DNA of 64,000 nucleotides from Peribacillus cavernae (GTDB lineage Bacteria > Bacillota > Bacilli > Bacillales > DSM-1321). The position numbers were made by a program, and so were the translations under genes. This document shows positions 53,149 to 62,123 of this stretch, in pieces. The stretch is taken from assembly GCF_003989135.1 (NCBI RefSeq), contig NZ_RYZZ01000004.1, forward strand, positions 28,665-92,664, read 5' to 3'. The notes beneath the pieces are model-generated. The model was not told the origin of the DNA. It did not search any database and saw nothing but the letters and a program-made list of their open reading frames with translations. Positions within the stretch are counted from its first letter, which is position 1. The number at the start of each line of letters is the position of its first letter.

Positions 53149-54120
53149 TTACATTTGATTCTCTTGATCATAAAAATCGATTACAGCCCTTGCCATATCA
53201 TATATATCTTGCTTTAAGGTGTTAGGTCTTATGATTTTTATCTGATTCCCTAAGCCTAGAATATATTCTTTTGCTTCTTGTTCGGTGTCAAAACACAGCT
53301 TTATTGAGGTCCATCCATTTTCTATGGGAGATTCAATTTTTAATATTTGCACAAATCGTCCAGTAAACTTTATTCTATGAACGATAGAGGGAGATACTTC
53401 AACATCTACCTCATATCTTGGTAGGTTTTTAATAAATTCTTGTGTTGAGCTATTCCAATATTGGGCTAAATTAAAGTCATTTGGTCGAGTAAATGTTTCA
53501 CTCATTAATAGAGCAGATTTGATTCTGGATGCTCGATAATTTCGAATTTGATCGTTTGATAATGCGATTAAATACCATGTGCTGCCTTTGGCAACCAATC
53601 CCAAAGGGTTAACAACTCGTTCAACACACTCCCCATCTGCCCGTTCATAATTCAATTGTAGTTTCCGATCTTCCCAAATTGCTTGTTGCAAAACTTTGAA
53701 TGACTCCATTTTTTCAGTTGACTGCCTCCAAGCACTTGTATCAACATGGATTCGGTTCCATATGTCATCGGCATTTTTCTGGAAGGAGCTTGGAATCGAA
53801 GCAAGTATTTTCTGACGTGCTTCATGCCAATCTTTTGTTAATCCTAAGTCAGTAAGCAACTGGAATGACGGTGAAATAAGCAAAGACTTAATTTCATTGG
53901 CTTTCAAACCAGTTAGATTTGTTCGATATTGTTTTAGTAATCTCCACCCTCCTGCCTTACCGCGTTCAGCCACAACGGGAATACCTGCTGCACTCAATGC
54001 TTCCATATCACGATGAATGGTACGTTCAGTTACCTCTAATTCCTTAGCTAATTCTCTGGTTGTCAATTTTCTTTTATGTTGCAGCAGAAGTATAATGGAA
54101 ATAAGCCTATCAGCGCGCAT
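53149..54120 (-). CDS. YafY-type transcriptional regulator (HTH_11 + WYL domain)
   Basis: 323 residues. The N-terminal winged helix (LTTRELAKELEVTERTIHRD, residues 19-38) is followed by a WYL ligand-sensing domain at about 135-220 (RKLQLNYERADGECVERVVN and GLVAKGSTWYLIALSND with the W-Y-L signature) and a C-terminal WCX-type extension. WYL regulators respond to nucleic acids or other ligands. It is divergent from the RibD/DHFR-like gene, its likely target. Confidence 0.9.
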   Translation of the reverse strand: MRADRLISIILLLQHKRKLTTRELAKELEVTERTIHRDMEALSAAGIPVVAERGKAGGWRLLKQYRTNLTGLKANEIKSLLISPSFQLLTDLGLTKDWHEARQKILASIPSSFQKNADDIWNRIHVDTSAWRQSTEKMESFKVLQQAIWEDRKLQLNYERADGECVERVVNPLGLVAKGSTWYLIALSNDQIRNYRASRIKSALLMSETFTRPNDFNLAQYWNSSTQEFIKNLPRYEVDVEVSPSIVHRIKFTGRFVQILKIESPIENGWTSIKLCFDTEQEAKEYILGLGNQIKIIRPNTLKQDIYDMARAVIDFYDQENQM

Positions 54121-54228
54121 AACTACCCACCTAAATAATTATTTAAAAGATATTTAATTATGACAATAGATGTCATCATTAAGTATTATACTAGGTGTCT
54201 GTGTACGAATGGAACTTTCTTAATAAGT

Positions 54229-54404
54229 ATTAGCGGACATACAAGTCTGATTTTTATGCTTACGATGTCAACCAATATTACTTAGGGGACATTATCACGC
54301 TAGGTGAATGGAGATGAAGTCAAAATTTCTCCTTGTATGTAGGGGTCCCGGCAGAAAAAATGGATGTTCACTATTACTTTTTCTCGTTTTTTATGTCCGC
54401 TAAT
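54229..54404. repeat. MITE-like element with 13-bp terminal inverted repeats
   Basis: ATTAGCGGACATA (54,229-54,241) and its exact complement TATGTCCGCTAAT (54,392-54,404) bracket 150 bases without a coding frame. It lies between the WYL regulator and the RibD-like gene. I see no target duplication beyond a few bases. It may be a non-autonomous transposon end-pair. Confidence 0.6.
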
Positions 54405-54473
54405 GATTAACGTAATATTTGGTTACATTACTACACACAGGCCATATCTATTTGATTAAAGGGAGGAAGAATT

Positions 54474-55043
54474 ATGTCCAAAAACGTAGGATCAAGAAGA
54501 ATAATTTTAGATTTAGCTGTAACTTTAGATGGTTTTATTGAGGGAAAAAATGGGGAAGTTGATTGGTGTATCATGGACTCTGAGATGGGTTTTATTAATT
54601 TCTTAAATCAAATTGATACTATTTTATATGGTAGAAAAAGTTACGATGAATGGGGACAATATATCCCGAAAACGGAAGAACCTGATAGCGACAAGGAAAT
54701 GTGGGATCTGGTTCATAGTAAAGAAAAATACGTGTTTTCCAAAACGCAAAAAGGGACAAATAATAAAGCAATATTCATAAATGATAATATTCTTGAAGAA
54801 GTTAATAAATTAAAGATTAAGCCGGGTAAAGACATCTGGCTATATGGTGGAGCAAGTCTTATAACAACTTTTATCAATTTAGGGATTGTGGATGAATTTA
54901 GATTATCTGTTCACCCTGTTATTTTGGGAGAAGGAAAACCGATGTTTATTGATATAAACCAGAGAATTAATTTAAAAATGGTTAAAACAAGAACGTTCTC
55001 CTCTGGCGTTGTGCAACTAATCTATCATTTGAATAGGATTTAA
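54474..55043 (+). CDS. Dihydrofolate reductase family protein (RibD C-terminal-like)
   Basis: 189 residues. RibD/DHFR fold: LDLAVTLDGFIEGKNGEVDW, the NADPH-binding ILYGRKSYDEW, and IWLYGGASLITTFINLGIVD followed by EFRLSVHPVILGEGKPMF. Proteins such as YyaP/YwjB of Bacillus are of this type; substrates are unknown. GGGAGGAAG precedes the ATG. Divergent from a WYL regulator. Confidence 0.9.
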   Translation: MSKNVGSRRIILDLAVTLDGFIEGKNGEVDWCIMDSEMGFINFLNQIDTILYGRKSYDEWGQYIPKTEEPDSDKEMWDLVHSKEKYVFSKTQKGTNNKAIFINDNILEEVNKLKIKPGKDIWLYGGASLITTFINLGIVDEFRLSVHPVILGEGKPMFIDINQRINLKMVKTRTFSSGVVQLIYHLNRI

Positions 55044-55147
55044 TAATATTGCACATTCCGAAGATAAAATACATTAAATCATTAGGATATACCCGATAGT
55101 AATTTTCACTTCTTCCATAATAGGGCGCTTTTCCGAAGTAACGGTAA

Positions 55148-55192
55148 AAGTCCAATTTCTCAATTTTAATGCTGAGAAATTGGGCTTTTTAA
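55148..55192 (+). terminator. Terminator after the RibD-like gene
   Basis: CCAATTTCTCA pairs with TGAGAAATTGG around a 10-nt loop, then GCTTTTT. Confidence 0.85.
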
Positions 55193-55299
55193 TATTGTAA
55201 TTTCCTTAAAGTTGTAAATCTGCATTTTCCTGATGCTACCCCCTTATGGAGGTTTTTTGAGCGAATGGATGATGATAGTTTATTAAAACGTGCCGGTCA

Positions 55300-56130
55300 T
55301 TAAAGTGTTATAGAAAACCTTTGAGCCATCTTATTGACAAATTCTTCATCACTTAATACCTTTTTTTCTTTCAGTAGAAACTTTTCAGCATCTTGACCGG
55401 CAGGGTATCTCAATTGGTTTGTGTTATCAGTGGCAGCCTTGTAGATTACTTTAGCAATGATATCAGGAGATGATAAGCTTTGAGGTTCTTTATACATATT
55501 TTCGTATCCTTCCCTGACTAGTTCTTCATAATGGTTGTATTCTTGTAAAGTCTTATCCTGTAGAAAGTCCATTGAACCTCTGGCGAATTCTGTAACCGTA
55601 GCACCAGGCTCAACCACCTTTACCCGAATGTTAAAAGGAGCCAATTCAAAAGTTAAAGCTTCGCTAAATCCGTTCACCGCAAATTTTGTGGCGTGATAAA
55701 GCGAATAAGAAGGAAATGTAATCCTTCCTCCTTGGGATGTAATATTTATTATAGTTCCACTCCTTCTTGCTCTAAAATGTGGTAGAACCTCCTTGATTAC
55801 ACGCATCATACCAAACACATTAACTTCAAACTGTCGATGAATCTGCTCTTCAGCAGCTGCCTCAAAAATGCCGAACGCACCATAACCAGCATTGTTTACT
55901 ATAACATCTATATTGCCAAATCTTTTAATACCTTGGGCTATTGCATTTTCAATGGATTCTCTATTCTCAACGTCCAGCTTGGTTACTAAAATGTTTTCGT
56001 AATTAGTCAGTATGGTTTCCTTTTCGGGTGATCGCATGGTCGCTATTACATTCCATCCCTTATTCGCAAAAAATGTTGCTGCTGCTTTGCCTATACCTTT
56101 AGATGTGCCTGTAATTAATACTGTTTTCAT
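55300..56130 (-). CDS. Short-chain dehydrogenase/reductase
   Basis: 276 residues. Cofactor motif TGTSKGIGKA at residues 7-16, NNAGYGAFG, the catalytic Ser in NITSQGG and Tyr-x-x-x-Lys in YHATKFAVNG. It is a classical SDR acting on an unknown alcohol/carbonyl. AAGGAGG precedes the ATG. It lies 82 bp downstream of a MerR regulator gene on the same strand. Confidence 0.92.
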   Translation of the reverse strand: MKTVLITGTSKGIGKAAATFFANKGWNVIATMRSPEKETILTNYENILVTKLDVENRESIENAIAQGIKRFGNIDVIVNNAGYGAFGIFEAAAEEQIHRQFEVNVFGMMRVIKEVLPHFRARRSGTIINITSQGGRITFPSYSLYHATKFAVNGFSEALTFELAPFNIRVKVVEPGATVTEFARGSMDFLQDKTLQEYNHYEELVREGYENMYKEPQSLSSPDIIAKVIYKAATDNTNQLRYPAGQDAEKFLLKEKKVLSDEEFVNKMAQRFSITL

Positions 56131-56212
56131 CTTTTATATGTCCTCCTTAGTGTTAGAAATTTTAATTGATTTCTAGCATAATATTGAAAACGCATGTATA
56201 AGCCTAGGAATT

Positions 56213-56572
56213 TTACCCCAAGTTGTTAGAATAAAATTTAATCTTGTAATCAATCATTGACATTCTGTTTAGTAGTTGGTTAATTTGAGAATTAATTCTT
56301 TCTTTTTGTTCTTCAAGCAGTGTAATACGTTCTTTAGTTGTTTCTTGTCCTTGTATAGTGAGTTGTGCAAATTTTTTCATTTCATCGATGGTCATTCCTG
56401 TGTCTCGAAGACAACATGCAAACTTAAGCCATTCAATGTCCGCAGAGTCATAAATGCGTCTGCTGCTTTCATTTCTCTTAACTGGTGGAAGGATACCTTC
56501 CTTTTCATAAAATCGTAAAGTGTGAACAGACAAACCTGTTTCTTGGGCAACTTGACCAATTGTATAACTCAA
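56213..56572 (-). CDS. MerR family transcriptional regulator
   Basis: 119 residues: MerR winged HTH (YTIGQVAQETGLSVHTLRFY, EKEGILPPVKRNESSRRIYD) and a dimerisation coiled coil with no Cys-rich metal loop in the C-terminus, so it is of the small-molecule or redox type (compare AdhR). One Cys pair (FACCLRDTGM) lies in the linker. A canonical MerR promoter lies upstream and would drive this gene and the dehydrogenase. Confidence 0.9.
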   Translation of the reverse strand: MSYTIGQVAQETGLSVHTLRFYEKEGILPPVKRNESSRRIYDSADIEWLKFACCLRDTGMTIDEMKKFAQLTIQGQETTKERITLLEEQKERINSQINQLLNRMSMIDYKIKFYSNNLG

Positions 56573-56734
56573 ACAAATCCCACCTTAATAAGTGATAATT
56601 GTAAATCTACTCATTTGAAAGGTATTGAGCCCATAACAAATCTTTTCTCTTTCTGGGATCCTTAGCCATAAAATCTTAACATTAGCTGTAGATGTGATAG
56701 CCTCCTCTCAATAATAATATTGCGTACAATGAAT

Positions 56735-56765
56735 ATCCTACAACCTAGAGTGTACTCTAGGTCAA
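56735..56765 (-). promoter_or_regulatory. MerR-type promoter/operator with 19-bp spacer
   Basis: On the - strand: TTGACC (-35, 56,765-56,760), 19-bp spacer, TAGGAT (-10, 56,740-56,735). The spacer carries the 20-bp perfect dyad ACCTAGAGTGTACTCTAGGT (56,743-56,762). An overlong spacer with a centred dyad is the diagnostic layout for MerR activation by DNA untwisting. It reads toward merR and the dehydrogenase. Confidence 0.88.
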
Positions 56766-57107
56766 GGGATAACATTTTCAATCTCCTAATTGATAATGAA
56801 TATCTTAAACTATAGGGTTGTTTACTTCAAAAAAGTCTTCAACGGGAAGTTTGATCAAAATCCTGTATTAGTTTAAATAGGATTTTTCTTCTTTGCTCTT
56901 GTTGATGTTGACAACCCCCTGGCATGTTCCTCCATTAAAGGGCCATTTAATGGAATAACATACTGTAATGAAAACTGTTATAGGTAAAGAGATTGTGAGG
57001 GCTTTCACTTAAATGTAGTGTAGTGCTTTATTTAGTTCATAGGAAATAATGAAACTATTTTCATATATTGTTGAGTACTTTAATGGAAGTAACTACAGGC
57101 AATTTGT

Positions 57108-57218
57108 CACTTTACTTGGAGCCTCTGCGGGCACGATTACTAAGCCATGAAGCCAGACCGCATCAAGATCCTGGCTCAGCCAAAACAGGCTATCATGCCC
57201 GCCTCTCCAAATAAAGTG
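57108..57218. repeat. Long imperfect palindrome (REP/MITE-like element)
   Basis: The two halves of this 111-bp stretch are complementary in blocks: CACTTTACTTGGAG with CTCCAAATAAAGTG, GCGGGCA with TGCCCGC, and AGCCAG with CTGGCT near the centre. It would fold to a roughly 45-bp imperfect hairpin. It is the only strong structure in the 830-base gap between merR and blaI and is more GC-rich than its surroundings. A - strand frame of 65 codons across it is an artefact. Confidence 0.65.
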
Positions 57219-57364
57219 CACGTCTTTAAATGGGTGCACTATTAGTCTGTAAATTAAAAACTTATACATGAAAAGCTTTATAATAGCCATTTTTCTTTGA
57301 TAAGCACTACAGAAACTAACGATAGGCTAAAGTCACGAATATTCTTTATGTATTTGAACCGTCA

Positions 57365-57394
57365 TGCTATAATAAATACTACAATTGTAAAAGT
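57365..57394 (+). promoter_or_regulatory. blaI promoter with BlaI operator
   Basis: An extended -10, TGCTATAAT (57,365-57,373), is followed by the dyad TACTACAATTGTAAAAGTA centred on TACAATTGTA (57,380-57,389). The core is identical to the 18-bp palindrome before the PBP gene. BlaI bound here would cover the transcription start and autoregulate blaI-blaR1. Confidence 0.82.
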
Positions 57395-57406
57395 AGGAGA
57401 GTTATC

Positions 57407-57796
57407 ATGAAGGAGATTCCACAAATATCAGAAGCAGAATATGAAGTGATGAAGGTTATATGGAACTATGAGCCGATTTCGACTCCTGAGGTAGTGGAGA
57501 AATTATCGAATAAGAGTGATTGGAAGCCAAATACCATTCACACCATGTTGGCACGCCTTGTTAAGAAAAAGGCTTTGCATGCAAGAAAAGATGGGCGAGT
57601 GTTTATATATACTTCACTGGTTGAAAAGCACGATTATGTTGAGCAAAAAAGTAAATCCTTTCTGCAGCAGTTTTTCGGCGGTACGTTAAATTCAATGGTC
57701 TTAAATTTTATTGAAAATGATCAGCTATCGAACGAAGAAATATCGGAATTAAAGAAAATATTGTCCATGAGGGATAAGAAAGAAGGGGAGAAATAA
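57407..57796 (+). CDS. blaI: BlaI/MecI-type transcriptional repressor
   Basis: 129 residues: an N-terminal winged helix (ISEAEYEVMKVIWNYEPIST, PNTIHTMLARLVKKKALHAR) and a C-terminal dimerisation helix pair. BlaR1-dependent inactivation of the repressor induces target genes when beta-lactams are sensed. It overlaps blaR1 by one base (TAATG), so the two are translationally coupled. Dyads matching its operator type occur upstream of itself, the PBP pseudogene and the beta-lactamase. Confidence 0.92.
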   Translation: MKEIPQISEAEYEVMKVIWNYEPISTPEVVEKLSNKSDWKPNTIHTMLARLVKKKALHARKDGRVFIYTSLVEKHDYVEQKSKSFLQQFFGGTLNSMVLNFIENDQLSNEEISELKKILSMRDKKEGEK

Positions 57797-59592
57797 TGGA
57801 TACCATTCTGCTGCGGATTTTAGTAAGTACAATCGTGGTATCCCTCCTTATTTTCATCATTCTGTTAATCAAAAAGCTATTAAACAATCATATGACAGTA
57901 AAAGCACATTATCATATTTGGTATTTTCTTTGCATTCCAATCCTTGCTGCCTTTTTACCTTGGAATTATTTTCGCCTTAAAGAAGGAACTGACTATTTTA
58001 AAAGCTTACTTTTTTTTCATAGAGAAGCGCCATTGAAGAGTGAAAGGATTAATGGCGTGGCTGCCTCTCAGGCGCCAAACAGCGATTTATTACATGATTT
58101 CACGATATCGGTAAACAAGTCAACGCCCGATTTCGTCTACCATACATTTTTTACAGTTTGGGTCATTGGAGTGGTTCTTTTTGTTGGAGCTGCTGTTTAT
58201 TCAAACTATCAAATCTATCAAATCAAAAAGTCGGCTGTGGCTGTTCATAACCAAAAGGTAAACAAACTATTAGAAATGTGCAAAGAGATGGTTGGGGTGA
58301 AAAGAAACATAAAGTTGAGGGAGACCTCTCTTATTTCCTCGCCGATCACGTTCGGGATTTTTCAGCCCTTTATTTTTTTACCAAGCAAAACGACAGAAAC
58401 GTTCTCGTTAAATGAATTAAAATACGTGTTATTGCACGAGCTGCACCATCATAAAAGCAAAGATCTGTTCGTGAATTACGTCATGTGGTTGTTTCAGATT
58501 ATTTATTGGTTTAACCCGGTCGTCTGGTATGCTTTAAAAAGGATTCGAATGGATCGGGAATTGGCCTGTGATGCATCCGTTTTAAACCTCTTGGATGAGA
58601 GCGGATATATCGAATATGGGTATACCATCATTCGTTTTGCAGATAAAAAATATAATCGGCCCCTTGAACAGTTTGCTCCAGGTATAGGTGGGACAAAAAA
58701 ACAAATCAAACAAAGAATCCAGTGCATTGCAAGTTACTCTAGAGATTCTCTATTTTTGAAATGGAAAAGCAAGGTCATCTGTGCTGTTTTAGGAATTGTT
58801 GTGCTATTCCTTGCTCCAATCACCACCGTTATTGCCACACCAAATGATGTGTATCAGTTTAGCGGGAAGAATGCAGTCTATGAAGATCTAAGCTCCTATT
58901 TTAAGGGCTCCAAGGGCAGCTTTGTTTTATATGATCCCTCTAAAAACCAATATCAAATATATAATCGAGAGATGAGTGAACAGAGGATTTCTCCTGATAG
59001 TACCTATAAAATATATTCTGCCTTATTTGCATTGGAATCTAAAGTGATTTCCCCGAATAGCAATAAACAGGTTTGGGACGGGAAAATTTATCCCTTTCCA
59101 GAATGGAATCAAAATCAAAATTTAACGACTGCTTTAAGCCGTTCCGTGAATTGGTATTTCCAGAATACCGATCGAGAGGTAGGGAGAAAGCCGCTGCAAG
59201 ATTATTTTCACAAGATAAAATACGGGAATGAGGATCTTTCAGGGAATTTGGATAGTTACTGGATGGAATCTTCCCTAAAAATATCACCCATTGAACAAGT
59301 CCAATTATTATACCAATTAGAAGAAAATAAATGGGGTTTTAAAGCGGATAATATCAAAGCGGTAAAAAAGGCCATTTTAATAGACGTGCAAAAGAATGGG
59401 CGGTTGTATGGTAAAACGGGAACCGGTATGGTTAATGGGAAAAATGTAAATGGCTGGTTTATTGGCTTTGTCGATAAAGGTGATGATCGTTTTTATTTTG
59501 CCATTAATATTCAAAATAAGGATGGTCAAGCCCAGGGAAGTAAGGCAGCGGAGATAGCCAAGCAGATCCTGCATTATAAAAAGATATATTAA
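57796..59592 (+). CDS. blaR1: BlaR1/MecR1-type beta-lactam sensor-transducer
   Basis: 598 residues. The N-terminal half has four membrane helices (near 5-25, 39-56, 113-135, 330-350) and an M56 metalloprotease with zinc motif HELHH near residue 214 and ELACDASVL downstream. The extracellular C-terminal sensor (about 355-598) has the penicillin-binding motifs STYK (near 402), SVN and KTGTG. Acylation of the sensor Ser is known to trigger the protease, leading to loss of BlaI. All key residues are present, so the sensor looks functional. Confidence 0.93.
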   Translation: MDTILLRILVSTIVVSLLIFIILLIKKLLNNHMTVKAHYHIWYFLCIPILAAFLPWNYFRLKEGTDYFKSLLFFHREAPLKSERINGVAASQAPNSDLLHDFTISVNKSTPDFVYHTFFTVWVIGVVLFVGAAVYSNYQIYQIKKSAVAVHNQKVNKLLEMCKEMVGVKRNIKLRETSLISSPITFGIFQPFIFLPSKTTETFSLNELKYVLLHELHHHKSKDLFVNYVMWLFQIIYWFNPVVWYALKRIRMDRELACDASVLNLLDESGYIEYGYTIIRFADKKYNRPLEQFAPGIGGTKKQIKQRIQCIASYSRDSLFLKWKSKVICAVLGIVVLFLAPITTVIATPNDVYQFSGKNAVYEDLSSYFKGSKGSFVLYDPSKNQYQIYNREMSEQRISPDSTYKIYSALFALESKVISPNSNKQVWDGKIYPFPEWNQNQNLTTALSRSVNWYFQNTDREVGRKPLQDYFHKIKYGNEDLSGNLDSYWMESSLKISPIEQVQLLYQLEENKWGFKADNIKAVKKAILIDVQKNGRLYGKTGTGMVNGKNVNGWFIGFVDKGDDRFYFAINIQNKDGQAQGSKAAEIAKQILHYKKIY

Positions 59593-59603
59593 TAATTAAA
59601 TAA

Positions 59604-59646
59604 ATCCCAGAAAGGATTACCCTTCCTTTTTGGGACTTTCTGGGAT
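59604..59646 (+). terminator. Hairpin between blaR1 and the PBP pseudogene
   Basis: ATCCCAGAAAG pairs perfectly with CTTTCTGGGAT. It has no T-run on the + strand, so termination is uncertain; it directly abuts the operator at 59,650. Confidence 0.5.
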
Positions 59647-59649
59647 AAA

Positions 59650-59667
59650 ATACTACAATTGTAGTAT
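59650..59667. promoter_or_regulatory. BlaI operator before the PBP pseudogene
   Basis: A perfect 18-bp palindrome, ATACTACAATTGTAGTAT, sharing TACTACAATTGTA with the blaI operator. It implies the PBP gene was once under BlaI control. Confidence 0.85.
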
Positions 59668-59717
59668 TTATAACTACCTTTTACACAAACATTCTAAAAC
59701 GAAAAGGCTGATGTGTT

Positions 59718-61769
59718 TTGAAGCAGAAAAAGCAGAAAGAAAATATAGTAAAAAACCCAATCCGATGGAGATTGAATGGTCTCTTTTTTATGGTCTTTGT
59801 TTTTTTTCTATCCTGATTCTCCGCCTTGGCTTTATCCAAATTATTTAAGGGGAAGTCTAGGCGGCTCAGGCAAAGAAGACAGATGTGACGCCCATCAGCT
59901 ATTCCGTTCCGCGTGGAAAAATATATGATACGAATAATAAGTTAGTAGTCTACAATATTCCAGAAAAGGCGATTATCTATACATCGCCGAAAAATCCGCA
60001 GCCGGGCGAATTGCTTGAACTGGCCAAAAAGTTAAATACCTTTCTGGTCATGACTGATAAAGAGATCAATAAAGTGACCGATAGGGATTTGAAAATATCT
60101 GGCTGTTAGTTCATAACAATGGCACGGATTTAATCACAAATAAGGAGGAGAAATTATACAAACAGGAAAAGCTGAATGACAAGGATTTATATAAATTAAA
60201 ATTGAAACGCATTACAGAAAGCGATCTCCAGGCAATGGACAAAAACTTGGCGGCCATTTACCGGAATCTTTCGTCCGCCACCTCTTTAACCCCGACGATG
60301 ATCAAAAATGAAAATGTAACAGATGAAGAATATGCGAAGGTCAATGAAAATCTGGAAAACCTGCCGGGTGTGGATGTCACTACCGATTGGAAGAGGGGCC
60401 ACACCTACGGGGAAACGTTTTGGAATATGCTTGGGGAAGTAACGAGTGCAGATGAAGGCCTTCCGGCAGAAAAGGTAGATTACTATACGGCTAAAGGGTA
60501 CAAACTGAATGACCGCGTCGGGAAAAGCTATATCGAAGAGCTTTATAACGGCGTGTTGCAAGCCCAAAAGGAAAAAGTGAAAATGGTGACAGATTCAAAT
60601 GGAAATGTGGTGAATAAAGAGACTGTATCAGAAGGGAAGAGCGGCAAGGATATTGTTCTGACCATCGATATGGAGTTTCAAGCCCAAGTAGAAAAAATTA
60701 TGCAGGAAGAGTTAGTCAGTGCAATCCAAAAGCCGCATACGGATACGCTTGACACTGCCTTTGTTGTGGCTATGGAACCGAAAACAGGCCGCATTCTTGC
60801 GATGTCAGGAAAAGTGTATAACAGGAAGACCCAGGAGTTTACCGATTTTACACCGGGAACCTTCACTTATGCCTTTGAACAGGGGTCCGTTGTAAAAGGG
60901 GCCACCGTATTAACCGGATACCAGACGGGTGTCAGGGATTTCGGGGAAATCGAGCTGGATGAAGTCATGCGATTTAAGGGGTCGGGAACCTTTTCCTCTT
61001 ACCAAGTCATGAACAGAATTACCGATTTAGAGGCATTAGAACGTTCGTCTAACGTTTATATGTGGAAAACCGCGATTGAAATCATGGGCGGCAAGTATAT
61101 CCCCAATGGCACATTGAATATCAATCCGAAAAAATTGAAACCATCCGCTATTATTTCAATCAATTTGGTTTAGGCATCCCGACCGGTATTGGTTTTGATA
61201 ATGAAACGGCGGGAATTAAAGGAACCAATACAAGCACCTACTTTCAAATTGCCATCGGACAATTAGATACCTATACACCGATGCAAATTGCCCAGTATAT
61301 TACAACGATTGCCAATGGTGGATACCGGATGAAGCCCCAATTGGTGAAGGAGATTCGTGAACCCAATAAGGATGGCAATGAACCAGGCAACGTAATCGAC
61401 GAAATTGAACCAGTGGTGCTGAATCAGGTGGATATGAGTGAGGAGATGCTTAAGCGGGTTCAACAAGGTTTTTGGCTGGTTACCCATGGTTCCAAAGGAA
61501 CAGCGAGAGGATATTTTAAAGACGAACCGTACAATGCCGCGGGTAAAACCGGGACCTCGGAATCTTATAAAAATGGGGTGAAGACTTGGAATCTTTCTTT
61601 TGCTGGTTATGCCCCATTCAATGATCCCGAGATTGCCATTGCAGTTATTGTGCCAAATGCCTACCGCGATGGTTATGCTCAACCGCACAGTGCAGCTAAT
61701 ATCATCAGTCAGCGGGTTTTTCGGGCATATTTTGACCATAATGAAAAAGGACAGCCAACTACAAAATGA
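59718..61769 (+). pseudogene. Class B penicillin-binding protein (transpeptidase), multiply disrupted
   Basis: A TTG at 59,718 opens MKQKKQKENIVKNPIRWRLN and a transmembrane segment. Lesions follow: a frameshift in the T-run near 59,806; in-frame TAA at 59,846 and TAG at 59,858 (before AAQAKKTDVTPISYSVPRGK); a 1-nt loss near 60,094; and a 1-nt gain in the A-run near 61,132. The pieces cover the N-terminal domain, the active-site SVVK near 60,886, SSN near 61,046 and KTGT near 61,546, and end ...DHNEKGQPTTK. Intact homologues have about 670-700 residues. It resembles elongation/division-type PBPs (PBP2-like, with VPRGKIYD). Confidence 0.88.
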
Positions 61770-61771
61770 GA

Positions 61772-61862
61772 TTGACATCTTTTTATTACGAGTGTAGTAT
61801 TATATGTGTAATCAAATATTACATATGTAGTACTATGCATAATTTAATATTACACATGTAAT
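61772..61862 (+). promoter_or_regulatory. Beta-lactamase promoter with three BlaI operators
   Basis: -35 TTGACA (61,772-61,777), 17-bp spacer, -10 TAGTAT (61,795-61,800). Three related dyads overlap and follow it: ATTACGAGTGTAGT (61,785-61,798), ATTACATATGTAGT (61,818-61,831) and ATTACACATGTAAT (61,849-61,862). Centres are 33 and 31 bp apart, three helical turns. They resemble the TTACATATGTAA-type operators known for BlaI in B. licheniformis. Confidence 0.85.
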
Positions 61863-62123
61863 CAATATTGGTGAAAGGAGGAAATTCTCCCTCCGGTATT
61901 TCGGGGCAGCTTAAGGTTATGAAAAAGTGATATTGAATAGGATTAAATAAGCTGTAAGCGGGATAAATTTTTCGTTGTAAAAATAATGAAATTGAATCTG
62001 AAAGTAATACACAATTTTTAGAATCTGCTGTTTAATAGCCGATTGGTGTTAATCAAACATAATGATTAAACCCGCTTATTCTATTTTCAGGACATCTATT
62101 ATTAATAGAAAGAGGTTAAGATT
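61863..62123 (+). other. Long untranslated leader of the beta-lactamase gene
   Basis: 261 bases between the last operator and the start codon. It contains a strong but orphan Shine-Dalgarno (AAAGGAGG at 61,875-61,882) that is not followed by a usable frame and can pair with CCCTCC just downstream, and a TTTCAGGACAT motif at 62,085 also seen at 53,135. It may be insertion or deletion debris that displaced the gene from its original leader. Confidence 0.45.

Noticed and set aside
57093..57290. 65-codon - strand ORF between merR and blaI
   Set aside because: It runs through the long palindrome and has no Shine-Dalgarno; its sequence is explained by the inverted repeat.
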